NCBI GenBank assembly: GCA_951804985.1
Contig: OX638134.1
Coordinates: 3,348,001-3,412,000 of the forward strand
Source of the DNA: Dryomyza anilis
Taxonomy: Eukaryota > Arthropoda > Insecta > Diptera > Dryomyzidae
DNA length: 64,000 nt
Direction of reading: 5' to 3'
This document shows, in pieces, positions 24,095 to 35,363 of this stretch; the first letter of the stretch is position 1, and every line of letters starts with the position of its first letter. The notes beneath the pieces were generated by a model. That model was not told the origin of the DNA. It made no database searches and saw nothing but the letters and a program-made list of their open reading frames with translations. A program made the position numbers and the translations under genes.

Positions 24095-27000
24095 TTATCG
24101 TCTTACAATGCTCGCCGGTCGTGGAAGCCCGCTGCGTTTTATTTGCGTTGTTGGTGGCCGCAGGCCCGATGGCTTCGGTATACCCGTGGAGCCTGTGGTG
24201 ATTTTGGTGAGTGTGCTCAGTGGCGCATGCGCCGCCGTCGGTGGAGGTGGCGCACAGTCCTTGGCTGGCACTGTTGGAGCGGGGTGTTTGTAGCCGATGC
24301 TCTGCACGCTGCTGCGCGAAGAGGCCGAAGACATGCTCTGCAGAAGGAGGGGATGGATATAAAGTAATTTAAATATGTAAAAATGTTATATATTTCGACA
24401 AAAGATAAATCTATAATAAAAAAAAAAATTACTTAAAGTTCAATTTTCACTCAAAAATTATTTTTTTTACTTAAAACTAAATTTTTCACTCAAAACTAAT
24501 TTTTTACTAAAAATTTAATTTTTCACTCAAAATTCAACAATTCACTAAGAATACAATTTTTCACTCTAAGTTCAGTTTTTCATTGAAAATTCTATTTTAC
24601 TCACAGTTCAATTTTTATTTTGAACTCAAAATTCAAATTTCCACTCAAAGCTTAAATTTTACTCAAAATTCAATGTTCACTCAAAATTAAAATTTTTAGT
24701 CAAAGTTCAATGTTTTACTCAAAATTTTATTGCTCACTCAAAAATTCAATTTTTCACTCAAAGTTAATTTTTTCACTCAAAGTTAAATTTTTTACTCAAA
24801 ATTAAATTTTTCACTATAAACTCAGTTTTTAATAAAAGTTAAAATTTTTGTTCAAAACTCAATTTTTAAAAATACATTTTTTTTTTACTCAAAATTCAAT
24901 TTATCACTCAAAACTAAAATTTCCAATCATTTCAATTTCAAAATAAAAATAAATTTTTCATGAAAAATTTAATATTTCACTAAATATTCAAATTTTCACT
25001 AAAACTTAATTTTTCACTAAAAATTTAACATTTTTCAAAAAAAAAATGTTCACTAAAAACTGTTTTTCATTGAAAATCAAAATTTTCACTTCAAATCAAA
25101 ATTTTCACTTAAAATCAAAATTTTCACTTAAAATCAAAATTTTCACTTAAAATTTAATTTTTCACTAAAATTAAAATTTTCATTTAAAATTTCAAACTTA
25201 CATCTGTAGGTGAATGTCTGCCCGTCTCGAAGTCGTGATCCGCTACATTATGCGGCACATTCTTCGCTGCTGGCACAGCTGCTGGCGCTACACTCAGGCT
25301 GTAGTAGCCCGAAGAGGGACGCACGAGACCGGCGCGTTTAAGTCCACTGGCGGCTGCACCGGGTGCTCGTATGCCAGATACGAGTTTGGGCATCTTGAAT
25401 AATGAATCGTCGGGTTTCTAAATAAAAAGAAGAAATTTTAGTAAAATTTAGAAATTATTAAAAATATAAATAGAGCTACTTGTGATTCCGTGTGCGCCGC
25501 ACGCTGCATATTGTTGACACCGGAATTTGTCGTTCGTATGGGATTCGCTTTTGCCTGCAATAGGTTAAAACGGAAATTTATAAAATATATAAATAAAAAC
25601 AAAAAATATTGAATCAAATAAACTACCTGTTTCTCTGTTAAAATGCCACTCGTATTACTGCTCTTTTTCACCGCATAGCCTGATGTGGGCTTCGCTAGTG
25701 ACAGCCCAATGCCGCCGCCAAAATTGCTCGATAAATTGTGAAACGATTTTGACTTAATGCCCATGGGACTTTTGAGCTCCTTGACACCGTTGCCATTGCC
25801 TAAAGGCGGCTGCGTGCGATTAAAGTTGGCGCTGCCGCCTTTGTAGCCACCTGTTGTTGGCACACCGCTGTTCAGCGTCAGATTGAGCTGCTGCTGCCGC
25901 GCGCAGTTGGCAGTCGTCTGTTCCAGATCACCGGCGGAGGTGGCTTTGCTGACGGCGCTGAATTTTGTCAAACCGCTTATATAACGTGGGCGCGACAAAG
26001 AGCGCGGCTCCAAGCGCGACTTTGTGTTGCTGATATCGACGACAGGCGCTTCTTCCACAGCAGCTGCTACTGTTGTTGGCGGCGGCGCTAAAACCTCTGG
26101 CAGATTGCGACGCGGCATTTTATCCTTTGGTTTTTTATACGTTAAATAGTTTGTGTTTGTTGGCCTCAAGTGTGACGTTGGCGGTGGCGGCAGCTGCTGC
26201 TCTTCCTCTTCCGCCGCCTCTGCTACTTCAGCATGTTGTTCATTAACAACAGCTTCTACATTATCATCATCTATACAAGGCACATTCAGTCGTTGGCCGC
26301 CATCGTCTTCATCGCCGCCAGTCGTTCCACGCTGCTTAACAATTTTTATTGTTTTGAAACGCTCGCGATCACGTTCACGCTTTTCCGCTATGCGTTGCTG
26401 GCTCTCAACGCCAGCGGCTTCAGTCTTTGGCGCCGCCGCTGCATCCGCGGCATCTGTCGTTGCTTCACAAAAAGTTTCATTGGACAAAGTTGAAAGATTG
26501 ATGCCGTCGTAGAGCCGACTGCGTCGACTTAGCAATCGCTCGGCGCCGCTGCCACCACTGTTGCCAGTTGATGTTGTAAATGATGTGCCCAACATGTTGG
26601 CTGAGTCGCGCGACTCTGACAGCGTCTCACGCGCGCTACGATGCAAACTCGCCTTCAACTCTCTGCTCTCGCGCATTGAGTCGCGCAGTTTTTTAATCTC
26701 GTTGCCGCGCAGCTCCATGGCGGCATCACAGGCGGTGCGCAGATCCCAGTCATCGCCGAGCAGCAATTCCTGTCGCTCATTTTCCAAGGGTTGCGTCAAA
26801 TTATTTGTGGCTTTCAGCGCGTTTGTTTCTGCCTGCGTTGTTGGCGCCGCCGCCGCTGGTGCCTGTTGTCCATACGTAAAACGTTTCTTAATGCTGTCCA
26901 GCGACTTTTTCATCTTCAGCTGCTCTGCATTGAGCTCAACGCGTCCGAGCGCATCGAGCATGTGCTCGAACTCCGCCTCATCTTCCTCCTCGTTGCTTGC

Positions 27001-28419
27001 AAGCAGCTCGGCCTCAGCTTGCGCCAGCTCCATCACATTCTGCATGGCGTTGCCGGCGGCGCTGAAGTTGGTGCGACTGCGGCTGCGACAAAAAGTGCCA
27101 TTGACCGGCTGCTCTGTGTTTTCGAGCAACTCCAGCGACTCAAAATTGGGCAAGTCGCCGTTGAAGGTTTGCGAATTGAGCTGTGGCGAAGTGACGACAT
27201 CGGCGTCAACAACAGCGACATCTACATCTGCATCCACATCCGCATTAACAACCGCATCAATATTAACTGTTACGTTATGTTCTGAGAACGTCGCCGAGTT
27301 CAGTTTTCCAACGTTTTGCTCTTGCGCCGGCTGCTCATTGCTCTCCGAAAAGGTCGCCGAGTTGACCGCTGCCTCAATGGACGGCGGCAGCTGCGGCTCA
27401 AATGTCGCGTTTAACACGCGCGTCGCATTATGCAACGACGACTGCGTGGGCGCTACAATCGGCGAAATATTAACATCTTCGACAATTTTGATGGAAGGCG
27501 TAAAATGTTGTTTGTTGTAGCGTACACTGCTGGTTTGCGGCGTTGACTCGCAGAATTTGGGACATTTTTTGGGCAAATTTTCGGGTGTTTCACAGCGTGG
27601 CGTCTCGTCGTTGCAATCATAAGTCTCATTGTGACTATTACTGCTGGCGACGTTTGTTGGAGGCGGCTTTTTAAACGTTTCATTGGCCATAGTTATAACA
27701 GACGGCTGCAGATCGAGCGTCACATTGAGCGTCGTTGGCGGCTCGTTGATGCACAAACTATTCTCGATCAGATTAAATGTGGTATCGCCAATCATTTCAT
27801 TGCTGAGCAGCATTGTGCGTTGCAGCAAAGGCTGCCGCGCAATTGGCGCCACCGCTGGCTGTTCAAAGGTGCGATTCTGTTGTGGTATCTCAATGGTGCG
27901 ATTGTTAATGCCAACATTTCCACTATTACTGTCACCTGCACCTACATCGCCACCCACACCCTCCACGCTCTCTGTCGAATTGTCCATTGTACTGCAGCCC
28001 GATGCAGTTTTGCTCAGTGTCAGCGAAATATCATCGATTTGCGCTATGTTGCAGTCCTTGATTAAAGTGCCATCGCCGGACATGGTGAGCGCATCAAGCG
28101 CCTTGCGATCACGTATCATATCGCTGAGTGTGTAGCCACCAATGTCAGCGGATTTTTGTCCAAAATTAAAAACACCCTGCACATCATTGAAATCGAGTGC
28201 ATTTGTCGATTGCAAAAAGTTGAGACTGCTAAAGTCGGCCGATGTTATAAGCGAGTTATTCATGCGATCGATAGACACATCCATGGAGGAGCAGATCGAG
28301 GAGGGCGGCGAGGTGTCCTGCAGAAAGGATTTCTGCATTGTGGTGACCAGGCCGCCGATTTCCATGTTGAGCATGGGCACTGTGCCGCCATTTTGCGCGG
28401 CATATTGAGCAGAATTCGT
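24095..28419 (-). CDS. Unrecognised large protein with C-terminal EB1-binding-type motifs (main exons)
   Basis: Four exons in phase: 28419-25627 (931 codons), 25554-25480, 25417-25202 and 24337-24095, joined across introns of 72, 62 and 864 bp; about 1,108 residues from these exons. The first frame codon at 28380 is GTG, and the frame continues upstream to a CTTCAG acceptor, so translation probably begins in an upstream exon. I do not recognise the family. The protein is acidic and disordered-looking for most of its length. It has about ten N-x-T-F-like motifs (NRTF, NETF, NATF, NSATF, NGTF) in the first half and around 26470. A short charged helical stretch (ELRGNEIKKLRDSMRESREL) lies in the middle, and the C-terminus is Ser/Pro/Arg-rich. 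The C-terminal exon contains STGIPKPSG and RSGLPRPAS, which fit the [ST]x[IL]P EB1-binding consensus, and the previous exon has SGLKRAGLVRPSSG. A microtubule plus-end or spindle-associated role is an inference. Confidence 0.8.
24420..25195. repeat. Degenerate 19-bp satellite in last intron, TTTTTCACTCAAAATTCAA
   Basis: The 864-bp last intron of the minus-strand gene is mostly imperfect copies of TTTTTCACTCAAAATTCAA. The unit is the same as at 42.5-43.7 kb and 61.2-62.5 kb but with many changes and a prevalent CTCAAAA variant. Confidence 0.85.
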
Positions 28420-28689
28420 CTGAAGAGGAAAATGTAAAAATTAGTTTATTTTAAATGACATTAGAAAGCATTTTAAAGTCAATCGGGCATGTTCCGAAAT
28501 CGTAAAAATTGGTTTATTGTAAATGACATTAGAAAGCATTGTAAAGTATATCGGACATGTTCCGAAATCGATTTTTTTGTCAAATATTAAAATATAAATC
28601 GCAAGTGATTTCAGAACATGTCCGATATAAGTATTTATTCTGTATGATACATTATTACATAATTTAAAAGATACCGTCAGAGAAAAACC

Positions 28690-29560
28690 TCAATTTATAT
28701 TCATAACTGTCGAATTTTCTGAATTCCAAATGGAAAGTTCTGAATATCAAATGAAAAGTTCTGAATTCAAAACGGAAGGTTCGGAATATCAAATGAAATT
28801 ATCTGATTTTCAAATTGAAAGTTCCGAATATCAAATGAAATTTTCTGAATTTCAAATTGAAAGTTCTGAATATCAAATGGAATGTTCTGAACATCAATTG
28901 AAAATTTTTGAATTTCAAATAGAAAGTTCTGAATGTTAAATGAAATTTTTTGAATTTTAAATGGGAAGTTCTGAATACCAATTAAAGTTTTCTAAATTCC
29001 AAATGTAAAGTTCTAAATATCAATTGAAAATTTCTGAATTCCAAATAGAAAGTTCTGAATATAAAATCAAATTTTCTGAATATGAAATTTTCTGAAATTT
29101 CAAATTGAAAGTTCTGAATACTAAATGAAATTTTATGAATATCAAATGGAAAGTTCTGAATAACAAATTCAAAGTTCTGAATTTCAAATTGAAAGTTCTG
29201 AATATAAATTGAAATGTTCTGAATATCAAATGGAAAGTTCTGAATATAAATTGAAATGTTCTGAATATAAATTGAAATGTTCTGAATTTCAAGTGGAAAG
29301 TTCTGAATAACAAATAATATTTTCTGAATTTCAAATTAAAAGTTCCGAATGTCTATTGAAGTTTTCTGAATTTCAAATGGTAAGTTCTGCATATCAATTA
29401 AAATTGTCTGAATACAATATAAAAAGTTCTGCATAATTTTGAATTCCAAATGTTTTGAATATCAAGTGACGTCTTCTGAATTTCAAATGGAATTTCTGAA
29501 TTACAATTGATGTGTTTTGAATTCCAAAATGCAGAATTTCAATTGATCTTCTTTGAATGA
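28690..29560. repeat. Intronic satellite, AAGTTCTGAATATCAAATGG unit
   Basis: About 40 imperfect 20-21-bp copies of AAGTTCTGAATATCAAATGG lie in the first large intron. Because the unit is close to 21 bp, frames stay open and produce heptad-like false proteins on both strands (SSEYQMK on plus, FRTFHLK on minus). Confidence 0.9.
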
Positions 29561-30914
29561 ATTTTGAAAATGCTGTAGTGATTTGTTAAAAAAAAAGCAT
29601 TAAGGGTTCAAAATTATAAAATATATAATTTTTTTGTTTTAGTGCAAATGGGCATTAATGGGTTAAAGTGTCCGAATTAAATCTCACAGAAATGTATAAA
29701 AATATTATTTTAAAAAACAGCTATTTCGATTTGCAAACACCGCAATGTTTTGTTTTATAACATCCTATGAATTATTATTCTGTGCGTTTATGAGTCATAC
29801 AATTTTCGCCCTCGTCTTCATCATCGCCATCAACATAGCCTGCGTCATGTGCGTCACATGTCTTCGGTAAGCGGCGCTACGTCATGTCAATACTTAAACA
29901 TTGAGTGTCCAATTAATGCACAGCGACAACGAAAGATACGAAAAGACGTTACAATAAATTCAAATAAACAACACCATATGTTCAGTCGGTCGGTTCGATG
30001 ATGTGTTTTCAATTGGACCGCTCAAGTAAATGTGTAAAAGTGTTGCAACTCTTTTAAGTGAAAACACAGCTTTATTTAAGCTATTTATAGACATACAATC
30101 CCGACACAATGAATTAAATGAACTAAAAGCAATGCAGGTACATTACTTTTAGTTCAGCTGTTCAGCAATAAATCTAAAATATGTTTCAAATGGACAGCAA
30201 TAAATTGTCACTTACCTGCGTGCGTTACTTAAAATCTATGTAATAAGTTAGCTTAATATTTAATAGTAGGTAGCGATGTTGGTTGGTCATACTTACAAAT
30301 TGAGATTCAAGATTTTGTGCCAATTTCCTTTTGGGTCGCGTAAAGGTGCGGGAATTTAATTTATAAGCTGTTCATCCATGAACGTATTTTATCGCAGCAC
30401 AGTAGGTACAATTGCAGTGATTTTTATTTAAAATATTTTATAGTAATTTGATGTTTGTTGTTGCGTGGGAATTTGCAAACAACATTAAATTCGATAAAGC
30501 AGCAGCCCGCACGCAACACCATCAAAATTCAAATTCAGCAGCAGCACATAATGCAAGACATGATATAAAGAGATAAATAGAAGAAAAAAGTCATTAAATA
30601 AAAAAAAATAATCATTATTAAATTTAAAGCTGCTTAAGTGCATGTGGGCAAAAGAGGAGATATAGTGTTGTGAACTGCTCGTGATTGCCACAGCGAAGCG
30701 GACTATTGAACTTTGAAACGATAATTAAATAGATTTATTTAAGTTTATGTAGCTGAGTAAATAAAATATATATCTCGAGTGTCAATATGAATATTACTTG
30801 AAGATACTTTTTCTGTGAATTTGGTTATTTTTGACATGTAGAGTTTTCAAGAAGCGGATTTTAATCTTTTATTTAATAGATAAAATTGATTTCTTTTGAA
30901 TGTATGTTGTTGTT
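29561..30914. other. Intron stretch with possible extra 5' exon
   Basis: Mostly unremarkable. On the minus strand GCACGCAG followed by GTAAGTG (around 30213) is a strong donor with a stop-containing sequence before it, so it could end a non-coding first exon of an alternative transcript. A short acidic minus-strand reading near 29815-29870 is also seen but has no supporting context. Confidence 0.3.
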
Positions 30915-31710
30915 TGAAGCATCTTGATGTATTTTGAAGTATCTAGATGTACAACAATTTATCAATAAAGTATCTAGAAATATTTTCAAGTATCTACAAA
31001 GTATCTGGATGTATTTTCCCGTATCAATAAGGTATCTAGGTATATTTGCAAATATCTATTAAGTATCCAGATGTATTTTCACGTATCAATAAAGTATCTA
31101 GATATAAAAAGTTTATCTATAAAGTATTTACATGTATTTTTACGTATCAGTAAAGTATCTAAATGTATTTTGAAGTATTTATAAAGTATCTAAATGTATT
31201 TTCATGTATCTATATAGTATCATGTATCTATATCTATAAAGTATTTTCATGTATGAATTAAGTATCTAGATCTATTTTCAAGTATCTACAAAGTATCTGG
31301 ATGTATTTTCCCGTATCAATAAGGTATCTAGTTATATTTGCCAATATCTATTAAGTATCCAGATGTATTTTCAAGTATCAATAAAGTGTCTAAATGTATT
31401 TTGAAGTATTTATAAAGTATCTAAATGTATTTTCATGTATCTATATAGTATCTGAATATATTTCCAAATATCTATAAAGTATTTTGAGGTATTTTCACGT
31501 ATCAATTAAGTATCCAGATCTATTTTCAAGTATCTAGATGTATTTTCACCTATTAATAAGGTATATAGATGTATTTTTTAAGTAATTATAAAGTATCTGA
31601 ATATATTTTCAAGTATCAAAAAAATATCTTAAGTATTTATAAAGTATATAGATGCATTTTCCAGTATTTATAATGTATCTGAATGTATTTAAATGACCTA
31701 TAAAGCTTTT
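30915..31710. repeat. Intronic satellite, AAGTATCTAGATGTATTTTC unit
   Basis: Imperfect copies of AAGTATCTAGATGTATTTTC followed by (A/C)(A/C)GTATCAATA, about 30-36 bp per unit, fill roughly 800 bp. Two longer blocks (about 30985-31100 and 31275-31390) are near duplicates of each other, so multi-unit duplication has occurred. Isolated decayed copies continue to about 32620. Confidence 0.85.
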
Positions 31711-32995
31711 AAATAAATTTTAAATTACACTAACACATTTTTAATGAATGTAGATATATTTTTAATGATTCCAAATTGCATTTTTCAGTAAACGGTCACT
31801 TCTGAAAACAACAAGATACTTTTCAGACATCAAAACTATTATTTCATTACTTATTAAATATTTTACGATTCCAGTTATATTTTAGGTATTGTTTAAATAA
31901 TTTGTATGAATCTATTATCATTTGAGATACAATTTTTGAAGTATTTTTTACAAAACTTTTATTAAAGTTTGATTAATTTTTTTGTATATTTTTTATTATT
32001 ACGAAAAACATTTTCTATATACTTTAGATAATCTAGTAGAGTTTCCAATACCAAAGTATTAGACCATCCCGTGACTTTCGGAATTAGAAAAAGAAATCAT
32101 GGAATTTGTACCGAATTATCAAAATTTGTATTACAGGTAACAAAAAATAATATTTATAATAGCAGCTGTATTAAAAAACAATTATCATCAAGGTCTATTA
32201 AGATATTTTTTCAACATTTAGAAACATGTTGAAAAGTAATCAAAAAAAAGTTTATAAAATATATATATTTAATACAGAAACAAGTTCAGAATAAAGAAAT
32301 TATTGGAAAAAATATATAACGCTTTCAGATAGATACTCTTAAAGTATTTTCAAAATTTTGCGAGTTATTCAAAATATTCTGATACAATTTGAAGTATCTA
32401 AATATTACTTATACTTATTAACGTTTTTATATACTCTTGACTCTAACTAGATACATTTTGAGATACTTAAAAACTTTATATAGTACCTATTCAAATATTG
32501 TAATACTTTATTTATCGCTCATGTAGTTACTTATCAGCAGTTGAATAATTTTGCAAGTATCTAGATACATTTTGAAATATTCAGTTTAAATTATACATGA
32601 TAAAGTATTTCACAACTTCTTCAAGAATGCATGTACTTTTAAAATTAACTAGTTACATTTATGAAATTTTATTCTAAACTTTATAAATGCAAATGCAGAC
32701 CACTGCTTCAAAAGGCCACGGTAGCAGTCCATAATTTGAAGTTTGTCTCAACTTGTTGTAACATTAACCCGGAAATATGTGGGTCTATAAACTGTACAGT
32801 GTATAACACACTTGTGCGGCGAGTACAAACTAAATTTGCGTCGCTCCAACTAAGCACAAAACCACTTCTAAACCAGCTGCACAGACCACGGCCAAACAGA
32901 GTCAGAGTCGGCATAAACAGCGGCGCCGTCGTCTGTTTGGCCAGCAATTCAGTGACAGCGACAACGATTGACTTTTCAAAGTGCCAGCAACTCAC
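31711..32995. other. Intron stretch
   Basis: No exon recognised. The less AT-rich part at 32680-32990 adjoins the upstream exon, and its long opposite-frame readings have no resemblance to known proteins. Confidence 0.4.
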
Positions 32996-33251
32996 CTTGC
33001 TCTTGTGACTGTTGTTGCTGCTGTAGCTGTTGTTGTTGTTGATTTTGTTGCTGCTGTTGTTGCTGCATACAATTGTTGCTTTTCCATTGCTGCAATATGT
33101 TGGAAACATCGTCGTGTGTTTTGTCCTCCAGAAAACTTTAATAAAAACAAAAAAAAAAAATCAAAATAAAAGTAACATTATGTGAATTTTCTGTCATTTA
33201 CATAAACGAATCATCTTTCAACGCCTCATCGATATCCAGAATATCCATCAT
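32996..33251 (-). CDS. Probable 5' coding exons of the 24-33 kb gene
   Basis: Two exons with good splice sites. Exon 33251-33202 starts ATGATGGATATTC and codes MMDILDIDEALKDDSF plus two bases before a GTAAAT donor. Exon 33135-32996 continues in phase after an AAAG acceptor with FLEDKTHDDVSNILQQWK, then a polyglutamine run, and ends before GTGAGT. Together they give 63 residues. The second exon ends with one leftover base while the exon at 28419 starts in phase 0, so a direct join shifts the frame. Either a further small exon of length 3n+2 lies between, or these exons belong to another gene. Assignment to the downstream gene rests on strand, position and the Gln/Asn style of the sequence. Confidence 0.5.
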
Positions 33252-33905
33252 TTATTTAGTAGTTTCTCGTATCGCTTCCGCTGTTGTTGCAATTTCCAGC
33301 TGCGACGTTGGACGCGCTGCGCTGCATGAATTTGTGATGAGACAATTCGCGGAATTGCACTGCACTACGCGACGACGACTTCCGTGGTCATTCAGACACA
33401 GTAACTGGTTTTGTCTCGAATACAATTTAATGCTTTTCAAATGTTCGGAGCAAAAAATAAAATAAAAATTAATTTTGCTCAAGTTTTTTCGTTTCTTTCG
33501 TTTTGTTTTTTTTTCTTTTTATATTTTCTGCAGAAAACCAATTACTTTTTATTTTGTTTCTCTTGAATTTAACACAATTATTCAGCAGCTGTCTGCTGAA
33601 TTTATTTCATTTGTTTATATTGCTTCCTTTTGTTTGTGCAATAATTATGCAATTTAGTTAATTGATTGCTTTGCACAGCAATTATTCACCTTTTTATAAA
33701 TAAAAAATAAAATAAAAATAGCAAATTCCACAACGTCGCACAAAAGCAATTCTCGATTAATGACTTTTAATGCACGACGGACAACAGAAAACTGAAAATT
33801 TTTCCTTAGCAAAAATTTGAATTGAATTTGTCGTGCGTACAAATGAAATAACACCATTTTATGGGTGACACATGTTGTCTCACTCTTACCTGTGAATTTT
33901 GCAAA
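33252..33905. other. Upstream region of the minus-strand gene
   Basis: Likely 5' untranslated sequence and promoter for the transcript starting above 33251. A minus-strand CACAG followed by GTAAGAG donor-like site lies near 33890. No coding region supported. Confidence 0.4.
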
Positions 33906-34180
33906 TATGCAGTGTTGCCAGTTCTGTGGGAAATTATCCTTTTGTGGTAATTTTTAACTGATGTGGGAAAGATAATTTCCCATGGTCATTTTAAATAGCT
34001 GTGGTATGTATAATTTTTTTTACCAAATTGTCATTTCTGTAAGAGAGCTCGGCCTAAGTTCTTATAGGACTGTGTATTATTATAATTACCATTTGCAAAT
34101 TTTTAATAAGTCATATGGGACTAAGGTTTTATTTTTCGTGGTAATTTTGTTTGAAAACTATGAGTGTTGCATTTAAGTAA
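33906..34180. mobile_element. CAGTGTTGCCAG-type repeat fragment
   Basis: The stretch starts CAGTGTTGCCAGTTCTGTGG and is rich in GTGGGAAATTATC and AATTTCCCAT words. The same words mark the element at 48613-49336. A truncated SINE tail (34042-34090) is embedded in it. The right end is not clear. Confidence 0.4.
34042..34090 (+). mobile_element. Truncated SINE tail
   Basis: AGAGAGCTCGGCCTAAGTTC followed by TTATAGGACTGT and an ATTATTATA tail matches the 3' tail of the tRNA-derived SINE at 62521-62800 (there on the minus strand). Only the last 30 or so bases are present, as expected for 5'-truncated retrotransposition. Confidence 0.75.
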
Positions 34181-34355
34181 TAGTACTTTTTTAAAATGGC
34201 TGCATTCAGAACACTCAACAGTTGCGGAGCTGCTCAGTAGTTAATTTCTCACTAAAAAGCCAGTAATACGCAAGTTTTTCTATGTAGTGCAGCTCCGTCA
34301 TTCTCTGTCTAAATTCTAGCCATAAAATAAGTTTGTGTTTGTGGTAAATTATTGA

Positions 34356-34694
34356 ATGGGCCTGTTTTCCGCTCGTTTAAAAGATCTGCCAGAAATGTGC
34401 CTTTCAAATTCTATAAAATTTGGTAAACAGCTAAACGTTTCCAAAAGAACATTCATTTATCGGTGTGTTTGCCGGAAATATGCCCTAAATATTCTTAAAA
34501 AATTACAGAATTTGATCACGGTTTCGATACTTTTTTATTTCATAGACAACATTTCTGGCTTATGTGGGGCATATACACGACAAGATTTTAGGAAGCGTAT
34601 TGCAGCTGTAATAGAAGATTTCCGGAATATTTTGTGTAGGGAAAAAAATAGACAACTTCTGCTACAAACTTTTTTGTTTGAAACATTTCCATAA
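34356..34694 (+). CDS. Uncertain small ORF, 112 codons
   Basis: An intact ATG-started frame with mixed composition (MGLFSARLKDLPEMCLSN...), less biased than the AT-rich frames around it, with a hydrophobic segment in the middle (VSILFYFIDNISGL). I recognise no family, and there is no conserved motif, neighbour or regulatory signal that supports translation. It may be a decayed piece of a mobile element. Confidence 0.15.
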   Translation: MGLFSARLKDLPEMCLSNSIKFGKQLNVSKRTFIYRCVCRKYALNILKKLQNLITVSILFYFIDNISGLCGAYTRQDFRKRIAAVIEDFRNILCREKNRQLLLQTFLFETFP

Positions 34695-35363
34695 AAGCCC
34701 AAATCCTGCCAAAAGTTTTGTTATTTTTAAGAACATTTCTCTATTTGAGACGTTTTATATTTTTACGTGAAACAATTTAACATTTTATTTCTAAATTTAG
34801 GAGTTTTGGTATTTTTAAATTGTTATTAAAAAAAATATTTTCATAGTATTTTGTGGTAATTTAAATTTCTGCTGATTTTTTTTTTTGTAAAATTGTAGAA
34901 AATAATATGTTATATTTTTAAAAATTTGTTAAAAATTGTAATTATAAGTAGACATTTTAGGGAGTAAATCAAAGTTCTAATTTATTTTTTAGTAAAAATT
35001 TAAAATAAGAAAAAATTAAATTTCAAAAAAAAATTAATAAAAACCAATATTGGAATATCGACAAAATTACATTATTAAAAAATATAGGCTATGTGCCTCA
35101 TATCATTGACAATTTAAAGTCGACTTTAAAAATAAATTCGACTTTATTGACAAATTTTGTATAGAATAAATTGTCAAAAGGCTGATTTTAAATTTAAAGT
35201 TATTTTTAAATTGTCTATGATTATGCAACATAATTTTTGAATAATAAATTAGTATTTTTTATATAAATTATATAACTGTTACGATCAAAGGTATAGTGTG
35301 CCTTCATTTCGGATTTTTTTTTTAAATCTCAGTCAGTTTCAACATTTTCTCTAATTGATTATG
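34695..35363. other. AT-rich stretch downstream of the GNBP cluster
   Basis: No gene. It contains a MITE copy at 35083-35235 and the 3' flank of the last GNBP gene. Confidence 0.5.
35083..35235. mobile_element. Short MITE of the AAAGTCGACTTT family
   Basis: The left part TATGTGCCTCATATCATTGA then CAATTTAAAGTCGACTTTAA is matched in inverse by the right part (TTTAAATTGTCTATGATTAT then GCAACATA). Same family as 21535-21655 and 48838-48957. Confidence 0.6.

Noticed and set aside
24108..24367. Plus-strand Trp/Arg-rich frames
   Set aside because: Antisense of the C-terminal Ser/Pro/Arg-rich exon of the minus-strand gene.
26561..28408. Several plus-strand frames of 90-320 codons opposite the 24-28 kb gene
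   Set aside because: Low-complexity Ser/Ala/Cys readings of the complementary strand of a GC-richer coding exon.
28730..29334. Heptad-like peptides (SSEYQMK and FRTFHLK repeats)
   Set aside because: Products of a 20-21-bp intronic satellite read in frame on either strand; unit length drifts and stops occur with each indel.
32661..33109. Plus and minus frames of 115-133 codons around the polyglutamine exon
   Set aside because: Wrong frames of the CAG/CAA-rich exon and its flanks; the frame with matching splice phases was kept instead.
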